A stretch of 64,000 nt of DNA from Phyllobacterium brassicacearum (GCF_003010955.1 NZ_PGGO01000021.1:23525-87524), one strand, 5' to 3'; shown: positions 38,451 through 47,559, numbered from the stretch's first letter. Program-made: numbers and translations. Notes: a model not told the origin generated them from the letters alone.

Positions 38451-38472
38451 CATAGTTACAGTTACGTACTTG
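38451..38472 (+). promoter_or_regulatory. Candidate operator shared by sulfatase genes, site 3
   Basis: ATAGTTACAGTTACGTACTT, the third instance of the GTTACnGTTACGTACT pattern, about 153 bp upstream of the hydrolase-sulfatase operon start at 38625. Confidence 0.45.
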
Positions 38473-38534
38473 TTAATTGCCCACTGTAGGAATTCACTGG
38501 CCGAAATAATCACGATCAAACGGGGGATGGGTCA

Positions 38535-38618
38535 ATGAAGATGACCACCATAACACGCAGGGCGTTGCTCTGCGGGATCGCGCTCATCCCGGCTCGTCTA
38601 TTACTGTTAAGGCTGTGA
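38535..38618 (+). other. Tiny frame resembling a truncated Tat leader
   Basis: Twenty-seven codons (MKMTTITRRALLCGIALIPA, then RLLLLRL) with a GGGGGATGG ribosome-site-like stretch ahead. The RR plus hydrophobic stretch looks like the start of an exported protein cut short by a stop 6 bp before the hydrolase start. It may be a remnant or an upstream leader. Confidence 0.3.
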
Positions 38619-38624
38619 CCGCCA

Positions 38625-39950
38625 ATGCCATCGAGCAACAGGAGCAGTTGTAAGCCCAGCGGCCCGGCATTCTCTGGTTTCGGGTTGTTGCGATGGGCTT
38701 TGATCGGTGCGTTGATCATCCTTGCGTCGGGATGTGCTGGTCGTCCGAAAAACGTGCTGCTGCCCGTGGCCGACACCGTCCCATCGTCCAGCAGGGTTGA
38801 CATGCTGGTGGCGACAACGCGCGGCCGCTCTTCGGTTCCGGGAGAGATGTTTACGGGGGAGCGCGGGCTGACGCCGGCATTCGCGGACATAACCGTGTCG
38901 ATCCCGCCCAAGAACGCCCGCAAGGCAGGCGAGGTCGCCTGGCCAAAGAGGCTTCCTGCCAATCCGGCGACCGATTTCGCAACATTGAAGGCTGACGAAA
39001 TGACCGTGGATGCAGCCAAGAAATGGCTTACCACATCCGTCCGGAAGAGTCCCGATCGCAGCGTGCTTGTCTTCATCCACGGCTTCAACAATCGGTTTGA
39101 GGATTCTGTCTATCGTTTTGCCCAGATCGTTGAGGATTCCGGTGTGCACAGTGCGCCTGTTCTGGTGACATGGCCGTCGCGCGGCAGCCTGCTCGCCTAC
39201 GGATATGACCGCGAAAGCACGAATTATACGCGCAACGCGCTGGAGAATTTGTTCCAGTATCTGGCGCGCGATGCCGAAGTGAAGGAAGTCTCGATTATTG
39301 CGCATTCGATGGGCAACTGGCTCACCCTGGAATCGCTGCGCCAGATGGCGATCCGCAATGGCCGGTTACCGGCGAAATTCAAGAACGTCATGCTGGCGGC
39401 TCCCGACGTCGATGTCGACGTGTTCCGTTCGCAGATTGCAGATATGGGAAAACAGCATCCGCAGTTCACCCTGTTCGTCTCCCGTGATGACCGCGCGCTG
39501 GCAGTTTCACGCCGGGTTTGGGGAGACGTGCCCCGACTTGGATCGATCGATCCCGAACAGCCGCCATACAAACAGGAACTCGAAGCCAACAAGATCGCTG
39601 TGATCGACCTGACGAAGGTCAAAGCGGGTGACGATCTCCATCACAGCAAGTTCGCCGAATCCCCGCAGATCGTGCAGCTTATCGGTGCCCGTATCTCCGA
39701 CGGCCAGACGCTGACGGACAACCGGGTGGGCCTTGGCGACCAGATTCTTGCAGCGACAACCGGAACGGCGGCGGCGGCCGGAAACGCGGCTGGTCTGATC
39801 CTTGCCGCTCCCGTGGCTGCCGTCGATCAAAATACCCGAGACAACTACGCAGACCAGATCGTCACATTGAGAGGGGCGAAGGGCGGAGGCAAAAGGACGG
39901 CCCGCGTTGACTGCGGTGCCAAGACTTCGCCGACCAAGAGGTGCGACTGA
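38625..39950 (+). CDS. Lipoprotein alpha/beta hydrolase (DUF900 family)
   Basis: This 441-residue protein has a lipoprotein signal (ALIGALIILASGCAG, lipobox Cys near 37) followed by a DUF900-type alpha/beta hydrolase domain: VLVFIHGFNNRFEDSVYRFA, VTWPSRGSLLAYGYDRES and the nucleophile elbow IAHSMGNWL, with a candidate catalytic His near DDLHHSKF. DUF900 proteins are esterase- or lipase-like with poorly known substrates. The sulfatase gene begins 42 bp later, so both are probably co-transcribed, which suggests release or processing of a sulfated ester at the envelope. It has a long C-terminal tail rich in Ala. Confidence 0.8.
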   Translation: MPSSNRSSCKPSGPAFSGFGLLRWALIGALIILASGCAGRPKNVLLPVADTVPSSSRVDMLVATTRGRSSVPGEMFTGERGLTPAFADITVSIPPKNARKAGEVAWPKRLPANPATDFATLKADEMTVDAAKKWLTTSVRKSPDRSVLVFIHGFNNRFEDSVYRFAQIVEDSGVHSAPVLVTWPSRGSLLAYGYDRESTNYTRNALENLFQYLARDAEVKEVSIIAHSMGNWLTLESLRQMAIRNGRLPAKFKNVMLAAPDVDVDVFRSQIADMGKQHPQFTLFVSRDDRALAVSRRVWGDVPRLGSIDPEQPPYKQELEANKIAVIDLTKVKAGDDLHHSKFAESPQIVQLIGARISDGQTLTDNRVGLGDQILAATTGTAAAAGNAAGLILAAPVAAVDQNTRDNYADQIVTLRGAKGGGKRTARVDCGAKTSPTKRCD

Positions 39951-39992
39951 ATCCGGCGGGTTGACCAACAAGAGCTATCAAGGGAGGGCACT

Positions 39993-42416
39993 ATGAAAAT
40001 CGGTCGCAACTTGCTCGCGGGAGCGGCTCTTCTCGCCTTAGGTAGCATTTCAGCGCCGGCACAGGAGGTGACAGGCGTCCCCGGTTCGCCGGGAGCCACC
40101 ACCACAATCGACGGAAAGCAGCTTCCGCCTCCAGCTCCGAAATTCGGTGGTGTAATCAAGGAGAAGGCCTCCGACTCGCAGCCCTGGTGGGCACCGCGCG
40201 TCGTTCCGCCCAAGGGAGCACCCAACGTGCTGCTGATCATGACGGATGACCAGGGTTTCGGTGCGCCAAGCACCTTCGGCGGGGTCATTCCCACTCCTGC
40301 CATGGATCGCGTCGCAGAGAGGGGATTGCGCTTTACTAATTTCCATTCGACGTCGCTCTGCTCGCCAACGCGGGCTGCTCTGATCACGGGACGCAACCAT
40401 CATTCTGTCGGATCCGGGGTGGTCGGCGAAATAGCGACTGGTTTCCCTGGCTACGATTCGATCATCCCGATTGAGAAAGGCACGATCGGCACCATCCTCA
40501 GGGAAAACGGATACGCGACGTCGTGGTTCGGCAAGAACCACAACACGCCGTCCTATCAATCGAGCCAGGCCGGGCCGTTCCATCAATGGCCGACTGGCAT
40601 GGGCTTCGACTATTTCTACGGCTTCGTCGGAGGCGATGCCAGCCAATGGCAGCCGAACCTGTACCGCAACACGACAGCCATCTATCCCTTCGAGGGCAAT
40701 CCCGGCTGGAACATGGAAACGGCAATGGCCGATGAAGCCATCCAATACGTCAGGCAGCTCAAGGAGATTGCGCCCGGCAAGCCTTGGCTCGTCTATTATG
40801 TGCCTGGAGCCACCCATTCGCCGCATCACCCAACCCCGGAGTGGCTCAAGAAGATCAGCGACATGCACCTGTTCGATGATGGGTGGAACAAGCTGCGCGA
40901 GACGATTTTTGCCAACCAGAAGCGGCTGGGCATCATGCCCGAAAACGCCAGGCTGACGCCGTGGCCGAAGGGACTGCCGGAATGGGATTCCCTCAGTTTC
41001 GAGGAGAAAAAGCTTTTCATCAAGCAAGCCGACGTCTATGCCGCCTACCTTGCCTATGCGGACAACGAGATCGGCCGGATCATTCAAACGGTGGAGGACA
41101 TCGGCGAACTCGACAACACCCTCATCATCTACATCGGTGGCGACAACGGCGCGAGTGCTGAGGGCATGCTCAACGGCACACCGAACGAGTTCACCACCTT
41201 CAACGGCGTATCGGTGCCGGTCAAGGACCAGTTCCTCTGGTATCCGTTCTGGGGATCGGAGCGGACGTTCCCGCATTTTGCGGCGGGCTGGGCGTGGGCG
41301 ATGGACACGCCGTTCAAATGGGTGAAACAGGTGCCGTCGCACTTCGGCGGAACCGCTCAGGGCGTGGCAATGTCCTGGCCCGGCCACATCAGTGACATAG
41401 GGGGCATCCGCCGCCAGTTCCACCACGTCATCGACATCGTGCCGACCATCCTGGAGGCGGCCGGCATCCCGGCTCCCGATACGATCAACGGTATCAAGCA
41501 GCGCCCCATCGAAGGCGTGAGCATGACGTACGCGTGGGACAAGGCGAACGCGAATGCCCCGACTCAGCACACGACGCAATACTTCGAGATGCTCGGCAAC
41601 CGCGCCGTCTATAATGATGGTTGGGTGGCGGCGACGACACCGGCGACGCTCCCTTGGGAACTGAGCACGGCTACCCCCCCGGATGTGATGACCGGGTACA
41701 CCTGGGAACTCTACAACGTCGACGAGGATCCCACCCAGTTCGACGACCTGGCCGCCAAGATGCCCGACAAGCTCAAGCAGATGCAGGACCTCTTCTCCTC
41801 CGAGGCGAAGAAGTACAACGTGCTGCCGCTCGACAATTCGACCCTTGCGCGCTGGAACGCCCCGCGCCCCAATCTCACGGCGGGACGGACTGACTTCACC
41901 TATACGGGCGAACTCAGCGGCGTGCCGAAAAGCGCTGCGCCGAGCATCCTGAACAGATCCTATACGATCACGGTCGAGGTCGAGATACCCGATGGCGGCG
42001 CGGAAGGCATGATCGTCACCGAAGGCGGACGTTTCGGCGGTTACGGCCTCTTCCTGAGCAAGGGAGACTTCGGCGTTGGCAGGGGGCGAGTGGTTTTCCT
42101 CTACAACCTTCTCGACCTCAAGCGCACGATTTGGGAAGGGCCCGAACTGGAACCCGGCAAGCACACCATCGTTTTCGACTTCAAGTCCGATGGTCCCGGT
42201 TTGGGCAAGGGAGGTACCGGCGTACTGTCCGTGGACGGCAAGGAGGTGGCGACGCAAGCGCTGGAGCACGGCACCCCGGTGACGTTCCCGGAGGACGAGA
42301 CCTTCGATATCGGGCGGGATACCCGCACCGGGGTGGCGTTGGTCGAGTATCGCTACGACGCTCCGTTCGAGTTCTCCGGCACGATCGACAAGCTGACCTT
42401 TCAACTGGAGCCGTAA
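39993..42416 (+). CDS. Type I (formylglycine) arylsulfatase, periplasmic, paralogue
   Basis: The 807-residue protein has a Sec signal peptide (cleavage expected after SAPAQ) and a core very like the sulfatase at 32951: LLIMTDDQGFGAPSTFGG, activation motif LCSPTRAALITGRNHH (Cys123), WFGKNHNTPSYQ, YYVPGATHSPHHPTPEW and IIYIGGDNGASAEGML, then a C-terminal beta domain (YTITVEVEIPDGGAEGMIVT). The two genes clearly arose by duplication, yet they lie in different operons on opposite strands. It needs FGE for activity; the only FGE gene here is at 31903. A GGGAGGG ribosome site precedes the start. Confidence 0.9.
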   Translation: MKIGRNLLAGAALLALGSISAPAQEVTGVPGSPGATTTIDGKQLPPPAPKFGGVIKEKASDSQPWWAPRVVPPKGAPNVLLIMTDDQGFGAPSTFGGVIPTPAMDRVAERGLRFTNFHSTSLCSPTRAALITGRNHHSVGSGVVGEIATGFPGYDSIIPIEKGTIGTILRENGYATSWFGKNHNTPSYQSSQAGPFHQWPTGMGFDYFYGFVGGDASQWQPNLYRNTTAIYPFEGNPGWNMETAMADEAIQYVRQLKEIAPGKPWLVYYVPGATHSPHHPTPEWLKKISDMHLFDDGWNKLRETIFANQKRLGIMPENARLTPWPKGLPEWDSLSFEEKKLFIKQADVYAAYLAYADNEIGRIIQTVEDIGELDNTLIIYIGGDNGASAEGMLNGTPNEFTTFNGVSVPVKDQFLWYPFWGSERTFPHFAAGWAWAMDTPFKWVKQVPSHFGGTAQGVAMSWPGHISDIGGIRRQFHHVIDIVPTILEAAGIPAPDTINGIKQRPIEGVSMTYAWDKANANAPTQHTTQYFEMLGNRAVYNDGWVAATTPATLPWELSTATPPDVMTGYTWELYNVDEDPTQFDDLAAKMPDKLKQMQDLFSSEAKKYNVLPLDNSTLARWNAPRPNLTAGRTDFTYTGELSGVPKSAAPSILNRSYTITVEVEIPDGGAEGMIVTEGGRFGGYGLFLSKGDFGVGRGRVVFLYNLLDLKRTIWEGPELEPGKHTIVFDFKSDGPGLGKGGTGVLSVDGKEVATQALEHGTPVTFPEDETFDIGRDTRTGVALVEYRYDAPFEFSGTIDKLTFQLEP

Positions 42417-42477
42417 CATGAGACGAAGTCGTTGCTCTAAAGTCTGTCAACTTTACGATAAACTGGTGGTCTAGTCG

Positions 42478-42827
42478 ATGAAATGGGCACTCACGGTCGC
42501 CGCTGGCGGCGAAGCCGCTACCGGGCTGGCGCTCTTGATTGTTCCGTCGGTTGTCGGAGAGTTGTTGCTCGGCGAGGCGCTGACGGTCATTGCGACTTCC
42601 ATTGCCGCGTGGCCGGCATAGCCCTGATTGCGCTGGCGGTCGCTTGCTGGAGGAACTCGCCCTTGGTCGGGATGTTGACCTACAGCATAGTCGTCATGCT
42701 CTATCTTGCGTATCTCGGTTTCGCAGGCGGATTGACAGGTGTCCTCCTATGGCCCGCAGTCACGCTTCATGCAATATTGTCGATCCTTCTCGGGCGCGCC
42801 TGGCTCGCCGCCCCTGAGGCCAGATGA
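42478..42827 (+). pseudogene. Small membrane protein, frameshifted
   Basis: The start MKWALTVAAGGEAATGLALL with LIVPSVVGELLLGEAL is cut by a frameshift near 42600. The other frame continues VAGIALIALAVACWRNSPLV...YLAYLGFAGGLTGVLLWPAV and ends LGRAWLAAPEAR. Together they give a four-helix protein of about 115 residues of an uncharacterised alphaproteobacterial family. It lies about 60 bp after the sulfatase. It is broken unless the slip is a sequencing error. Confidence 0.6.
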
Positions 42828-42899
42828 ACCAGTTTTTGGTTGTCATTGAATGACCTCTTCTGCCGCTAAGCGGTCATCTCATAGTGGCCGCTTCTGGCG

Positions 42900-43037
42900 G
42901 ATACTGTTGAAAAGTCCGTTTTCTACGACGTCTGATTTTTTGGAGGGCCGTAGAGGTCGACACAGAAAATTGACGTGGGGGACCTGCCAGTTTTGCGATC
43001 AAGCGGCGCCCCGAGTTTGGACTTTTTCAATAGTATC
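42900..43037. mobile_element. MITE-like element, about 138 bp
   Basis: Imperfect terminal inverted repeats: GATACTGTTGAAAAGTCC at the left and, read inverted, GATACTATTGAAAAAGTCC at the right. The interior of about 100 bp has no coding capacity. The tip TGTTGAAAAAGTC is typical of insertion-sequence ends, so this is probably a non-autonomous derivative. Confidence 0.6.
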
Positions 43038-43169
43038 GGCGCTGCGGACATTCACCAAAGTCCGCTTAGCGCCCGCTTTAGAATCACAGAAAATGGAACG
43101 GTGACGAATGATTGGTTTTCACACCCATGCGGGGCTCTGGGATATCGGGCTAGCTTGCCCGCTATGCCC

Positions 43170-43310
43170 ATGTTCCCGTTCTGTGCTCAGAAAATCGCAT
43201 AATGTCTCATCCGGAACCACATCCAATAGGGCAATCTTCGGTTCGAATGCGCTCAAGGCGATCGTTATACCGTTATACCTGCTTCTGGGCCCGAAGGCGA
43301 CCTTCCGTAG
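43170..43310 (+). repeat. Dispersed repeat family R1, copy d
   Basis: Core TGTGCTCAGAAAATCGCATA followed by ATGTCTCATCCGGAACCACA, then GTTCGAATGCGCTCAAGGCG and GCTTCTGGG. This is the longest match to copy a (5009-5150). It lies 3' of the minus-strand cyclase gene ending at 43378. Confidence 0.6.
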
Positions 43311-43377
43311 GTCGAGCCGAAGGTCTGCAAAGGGGACAATTCGCTTCGCGGTGCACGCGGCGGCAACAACCGTTTAG

Positions 43378-45273
43378 CTAGTGCAGTCTGAAAACGTTTG
43401 TCATCTCGTGCCGTCCGCGCAATACACGCTGGCCGACGGATAGTGGCGAGCTTCCAGATCGCGCAGATCGATACACGACGTCGCTGACCAGAACGACCGC
43501 TTCGTCATCGTCGGTCATGCACTCTTTGGCGACCTCCTCGATGCGTTGCGCCGTGTTCACAACATCTCCGACGATGGTATAATTGATACGCCCCGGAGCC
43601 CCAATGTTCCCGACCATTGCAGGGCCAGCATGTATGCCTATCCGGATTCTCATGGGTGGCAGGCCAAGTGCCCTTCGACGCCGATTGTCGCCAACAATCG
43701 CGGCCGCGATCGCGCTCGCTGCACGACAGGCTCGGGCGGAATGATCCAGCTGCAATTCGGGCGCTCCCCAAAATGCCATTAACGAGTCGCCGATGTACTT
43801 ATCTATTGTGCCTCCTTCAGCCTCCACGCAGGCGGCGAGCAGCCGGAAATGGTCATTGAGGAACGTCGCCGCATCGGATGCGGACAGCCGCTCGGCAAGG
43901 CTCGTGAAGTCGACAATGTCGGTGAACAGCACCGTGACGTCTCGCTCTACAAGCGCTGTCGCCTGCTCGCCCTGCGCCATCAACTGCTTGACCAAGCGTC
44001 GAGGCACATAGGTCTCGAACCAGTGTAAGACCGCGACGAGCGCGTTGTAAGCCCGGATTGCCTCGTCCAGTTCGCGAAGACGACTGCCTGCGAGCGGGCG
44101 GGCAGAAGTGAGATCGAGCGTGCGAATTGCCGATGTTGCGCGCGCCAGACGCAATATCGGCTTTCCAATCGCATAGCCGACCAGCCACGCGCCAGCGACA
44201 GCAGCAAGAACGGCCGCCAGCCCCAGCCACGCTGCGAACTCGAGCCGGCGGACTTCACTGCCAAGTTCATCGAGCGGCAGATAACGGCCGACCACCCAAG
44301 GCTGGTCGCTATATCCTGGGATGTCGCGGTAGATGAAGACATAGGATGTTCCATCGACCGTGACGATTTGGCTTTTCGAAGAACCTGCAAAGGGGACCGC
44401 GCCCGCCTGAGGGTTCCAGATCGACGCGAGCACCCGATCCCCGATCTCGCTCACTTCCGGAAGGGGCTTATCGCGCTTGAACAGCTGAGGATTGTGCGCA
44501 AGTGCTGCGTGGGCGAGGACATGGTTGCGGCCGAGAAGTATGAAAGCACCGACGTCTGACCCAGCGGGCGAGTCGGCGAGGAAACGTGACAATTCCGCGA
44601 CCGTGACCGTGGTCAACAAAATCCCGAGAAAAGAACCCTCATGACGCAGGGGGGTGCGAACGTTGACGAGAGGCTGGTTCAGCCGATCACTCCACAGAAG
44701 TTCTCCCCAGACGGGGTGACCTGCACTTCGAGCCATCTCAAACGCTTCGTCAAGTCCGGGCACGGTTCGCATGTCGATCTTTCGCATGATGACATTGTCG
44801 CCATGGCGTTCGACACGTAACTGCTTCAAATCGGTGCGGATGACTGCGAGCGCAGCGATCTGTGGGATGCCGGCGAGTGCCGCACGAAGTTGGCTCAGAG
44901 AGGCAGCTTCATCTTGCGGGTCGATATCGCCGTCGTGGAAAAGTTTGGCCAAGAATTCGGATTGGTCACGGGCTGGATCGAGGTGCAATCGTGTCCGGTC
45001 TACGATCGTGTCGATAATTCTCTCACTGAGGTTGCCCGCTAGTGCGATCGTGTTTTGGCGGCCGCTTTCCAGGGCGAGAATGAGCGCCGCTGCGATGACG
45101 GCGATGATGACACCAAATGTGATGGCCAATGCAACGCGTATGGGGACGCTCTGCGGACGCCCCGATGCTTCCTCGCCGCTATTGGGCGGAGCCTTGTCGA
45201 CGCCTGCAGATCTCGCCCCGGGAAGGAATATCCGGGCAAAAAACCTTCGCAATTTCAGACCGATCATGGACAT
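43378..45273 (-). CDS. Membrane sensor class III cyclase with periplasmic sensor and HAMP
   Basis: A 631-residue protein: TM1 (about 44-67, VALAITFGVIIAVIAAALIL), a large periplasmic ligand-binding region of Cache type (about 70-345), TM2 (about 350-372), a HAMP linker (GKPILRLARATSAIRTLDL) and a C-terminal class III cyclase domain (about 440-610; LFTDIVDFTSLAERL, DKYIGDSLMAFWG, YTIVGDVVNTAQRIEE). All catalytic positions look intact. It should convert an extracytoplasmic signal into cAMP or cGMP. It is monocistronic; a histidine-phosphatase gene lies upstream on the same strand. Confidence 0.88.
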   Translation of the reverse strand: MSMIGLKLRRFFARIFLPGARSAGVDKAPPNSGEEASGRPQSVPIRVALAITFGVIIAVIAAALILALESGRQNTIALAGNLSERIIDTIVDRTRLHLDPARDQSEFLAKLFHDGDIDPQDEAASLSQLRAALAGIPQIAALAVIRTDLKQLRVERHGDNVIMRKIDMRTVPGLDEAFEMARSAGHPVWGELLWSDRLNQPLVNVRTPLRHEGSFLGILLTTVTVAELSRFLADSPAGSDVGAFILLGRNHVLAHAALAHNPQLFKRDKPLPEVSEIGDRVLASIWNPQAGAVPFAGSSKSQIVTVDGTSYVFIYRDIPGYSDQPWVVGRYLPLDELGSEVRRLEFAAWLGLAAVLAAVAGAWLVGYAIGKPILRLARATSAIRTLDLTSARPLAGSRLRELDEAIRAYNALVAVLHWFETYVPRRLVKQLMAQGEQATALVERDVTVLFTDIVDFTSLAERLSASDAATFLNDHFRLLAACVEAEGGTIDKYIGDSLMAFWGAPELQLDHSARACRAASAIAAAIVGDNRRRRALGLPPMRIRIGIHAGPAMVGNIGAPGRINYTIVGDVVNTAQRIEEVAKECMTDDDEAVVLVSDVVYRSARSGSSPLSVGQRVLRGRHEMTNVFRLH

Positions 45274-45329
45274 CCGACGAACACCGCCCGCGAGGTCGCT
45301 CGCTTGATGTATTGAGCTCAGCTTCAGTC

Positions 45330-45848
45330 TTAGTAGTGAAGGTGCAGCACAATCGGTGCTTGATCCCCCCTCGGGACAACCACAAACAGGTTGTCATACG
45401 CACTTCGTTCAATCTTGATTTCCTCGGGATATCCGAGCGCCTTGAGAATCTCTGGGATAGTGCTCCAATGCCCCACAACGAGCACCCTGTCCTTGCCGTT
45501 TTCTGAGTGGAGCAGACGAACCAAACCGTCACTGTCCTCATAGGAATGAACACGAATTTCAAGTCCACGAGCCTTGGCGAGATGCTCGGCCGTCTCGACT
45601 GTCCGCCTTGCTTGCGTGGCATAGATGGCGCTGATGCCGGCGTCTTTTAATCGCTCAGCCAGCATCGTGGCCCGCTGTTGTCCGGACTGCGACAGCGGAG
45701 TTTCGTCGAGAATCTCATCCAGGTTCAATGTCGATGGTGGATCACTGTGCCGAACGATGTAGATCACCTCCTGCGCATTGACTGAATGGGGCAATACGAG
45801 GATGCCGGCAGCTAAACCGAACAGCAATCGGATGGCCGTAACTCCCAT
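45330..45848 (-). CDS. Secreted histidine phosphatase family protein
   Basis: From ATG 45848 the protein is 172 residues: a Sec signal peptide (LLFGLAAGILVLPHSVNAQ) then a phosphoglycerate-mutase-like fold with the catalytic His in YIVRHSDPP, the Arg in TQARRTVETAEHLA and the second His in VLVVGHWSTIPE. It is shorter than cytoplasmic phosphoglycerate mutases, matching the small periplasmic phosphatases of this superfamily. The substrate is unknown. Upstream in-frame starts to 45902 would place a charged stretch before the signal peptide and are less likely. Confidence 0.8.
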   Translation of the reverse strand: MGVTAIRLLFGLAAGILVLPHSVNAQEVIYIVRHSDPPSTLNLDEILDETPLSQSGQQRATMLAERLKDAGISAIYATQARRTVETAEHLAKARGLEIRVHSYEDSDGLVRLLHSENGKDRVLVVGHWSTIPEILKALGYPEEIKIERSAYDNLFVVVPRGDQAPIVLHLHY

Positions 45849-46568
45849 GCTGTTTTTCCCCGTGGTCACTTCTCCCAGACGAAACTCGATTGTAGCATGC
45901 AAGGCAGGTTACAGATAGGCAGTTGGCTCGTCCCATGTCCGGTCGCAACAGGGGATCGGAGCTCCGGCAGCCAAAATCCGGACCGATAACAGCTACGTGC
46001 TCCAAAGCGGCTTAGCGGACGGGTAGACAAACGTCTGCCCATGGCGCGAAGCGGAAATTAAGTCGGCATTATTGCCGCAGGGATTAGCTGTTTCGGCTAG
46101 AACTCAACAGGCGTCATTCGCCCGAAAAGGTCGATAAGCGCTATAACCCTTCCCGATTTGGTGATCTCCTGAACAACGCCTCCAAACATTGGAACGGGTT
46201 CATGTTGTCCGTTACCAAAATGCCCCTGTCTTTTAGGAACTCCGTTTCTGTTTTCGCCTGTTCCTTGCGATGGATGGGAGCGGCGCGGGTGTCATCGAAA
46301 TGCATGTCGACGTCGGCGAAATAGGTCGCTCCGACTATCGCGGCATGAGCGGGTCCTTCTCCCGTGGATCGAAAGTCCGGTGTTGGGCCCGAAGCGGTCA
46401 TCAACCCCGGCTGCTGCGACACGCCTCGCACAAACGAACCCAGAAGTTTGTGAAACTCCGCAGTCTCTCGCGACCACGTGCGCATATGGGCTCGTTGACT
46501 CTTGACCGCACCGGCCCAATACTTATGGGTTGGCCCTAATTTCCAACAATTTGGCTAGGGAGGAAGCA
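45849..46568. other. Intergenic region, no confident gene
   Basis: About 700 bp. A minus-strand frame at 46141-46485 (114 residues, starting MRTWSRETAEFHKLLG) has no recognised family and may be a remnant; the opposite strand is also partly open. The end carries AGGGAGGA (about 46556-46563), the ribosome site of the cupin gene. Confidence 0.35.
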
Positions 46569-46991
46569 ATGGAAATCGTCAATCGTAGATCCGCACTCGC
46601 ACTCGGCCTTACAATGGCTGCAACGCCTCTGATCGTTTGGGCGACACCAGCAGCCCCCCAGACTTACGGTCCCGATGAGGGCAAGGAGCTCGCCCCCGGT
46701 GTCAGAGAAATAGCGCTAGGCGAGCGGGCATCAAACATAAAAGCCTATGCAATGGTCAAGCTGCGCGATGTTGTTATCCAACCCGGGGCGAAGACGCCGG
46801 ACAACATGATGGCGAACGACATGCTCTGCCACATGACTGAGGGAGAACTGTCAGTCGTTCAGAACGAAAAAAAGTTCACAGTCAAGAAGGGCGAGGTTTG
46901 GACCTGCGCTAAAGCCGATACGACAGAAGGCACCCAGAACACGAGCAGTGCGGTCGCGATCATGCGGGTCATCGATTTGATGCCTGCATGA
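46569..46991 (+). CDS. Exported cupin-like protein
   Basis: From ATG 46569 the protein is 140 residues, with a twin-arginine-like leader (NRRSALALGLTMAATPLIVW) and a single small cupin barrel (VVIQPGAKTPDNMMANDMLC, MTEGELSVVQNEKKFTVKKG). The usual metal-binding His residues of cupin motif 1 are not all apparent, so metal binding is doubtful. It stands alone, and a function cannot be assigned. The upstream start at 46530 is less likely because the AGGGAGGA site fits 46569. Confidence 0.7.
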   Translation: MEIVNRRSALALGLTMAATPLIVWATPAAPQTYGPDEGKELAPGVREIALGERASNIKAYAMVKLRDVVIQPGAKTPDNMMANDMLCHMTEGELSVVQNEKKFTVKKGEVWTCAKADTTEGTQNTSSAVAIMRVIDLMPA

Positions 46992-47056
46992 GGGAGGCGA
47001 CGCGTCGAAGTGCGGCAGCGGCAGCCCTAAAAAGGGGAGCCGGGGGTGTCGTTGCC

Positions 47057-47106
47057 GTTATGCGGGCGATTTCTATGAAGGCCGCATAACCGGGAGCCTA
47101 AGCTCC
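47057..47106 (+). terminator. Two consecutive hairpins after the cupin gene
   Basis: GTTATGCGG / CCGCATAAC (47057-47065, 47082-47090) followed by GGAGC-CTAA-GCTCC (47093-47106). There is no clear T-run, so terminator function is only likely. Confidence 0.45.
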
Positions 47107-47220
47107 TCCACCTTTCGAGCTCAGCGTATGCCGATGGTAATCTTAAAGCCGAAATCTGCCTTAGAATCAGACACTCTGTTCAGATCTGGACATGACGCGG
47201 AAACAGGATAGCATGACCTC

Positions 47221-47559
47221 ATGAACAGACTTGCCCGCATTTTCGCAATTGTTCTGCTCGCGGTATTTGCCGCGGGCACTGTCGCGGATGCGGCGAATGT
47301 GACGAGCATGTCCCTTGCCATGTCCCCCGCCGCGATGGCCGACGGAGACATGGGCGACTGCGATGGCTGCCCTCCTGGCAATGAGGGCAAAGCCTCCCGC
47401 TGCGGTCAGATCTGTCTTGCACCATTCGCCGCAATTCCGGCAGCCGCAGGATTTGAGCTTGCCGTTATGGCGGCCGATGTTGCAGCTTCGCCGGCGGAAG
47501 AAATAACCGGCAGCAGCGGTCTGCCCGACCCGCCTCCACCTCGAACCATCGTGCTTTAG
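47221..47559 (+). CDS. Small secreted Cys-rich protein at the head of the copper operon
   Basis: The 112-residue protein has a Sec signal peptide (IFAIVLLAVFAAGTVADA), Met-rich stretches (MSLAMSPAAMADGDMG) and four Cys in DCDGCPP and CGQICLAP. Similar small Met/Cys-containing proteins occur ahead of copper-resistance genes, where metal binding is plausible but unproven. It precedes the multicopper oxidase by about 140 bp on the same strand. Confidence 0.6.
   Translation: MNRLARIFAIVLLAVFAAGTVADAANVTSMSLAMSPAAMADGDMGDCDGCPPGNEGKASRCGQICLAPFAAIPAAAGFELAVMAADVAASPAEEITGSSGLPDPPPPRTIVL

Larger units (their letters stand above)
37947..38624. other. Intergenic region upstream of the lipoprotein hydrolase
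   Basis: About 680 bp. No complete gene is recognised. It holds the third copy of the shared motif (38451-38472) and a tiny leader-like frame (38535-38618). A + frame at 38078-38422 has no similarity to anything known. Confidence 0.4.

Noticed and set aside
40050..42419. 789-residue open frame antisense to the third sulfatase
   Set aside because: It mirrors the codon pattern of the real sulfatase gene; long antisense frames are common in high-GC coding DNA, and the protein matches nothing.
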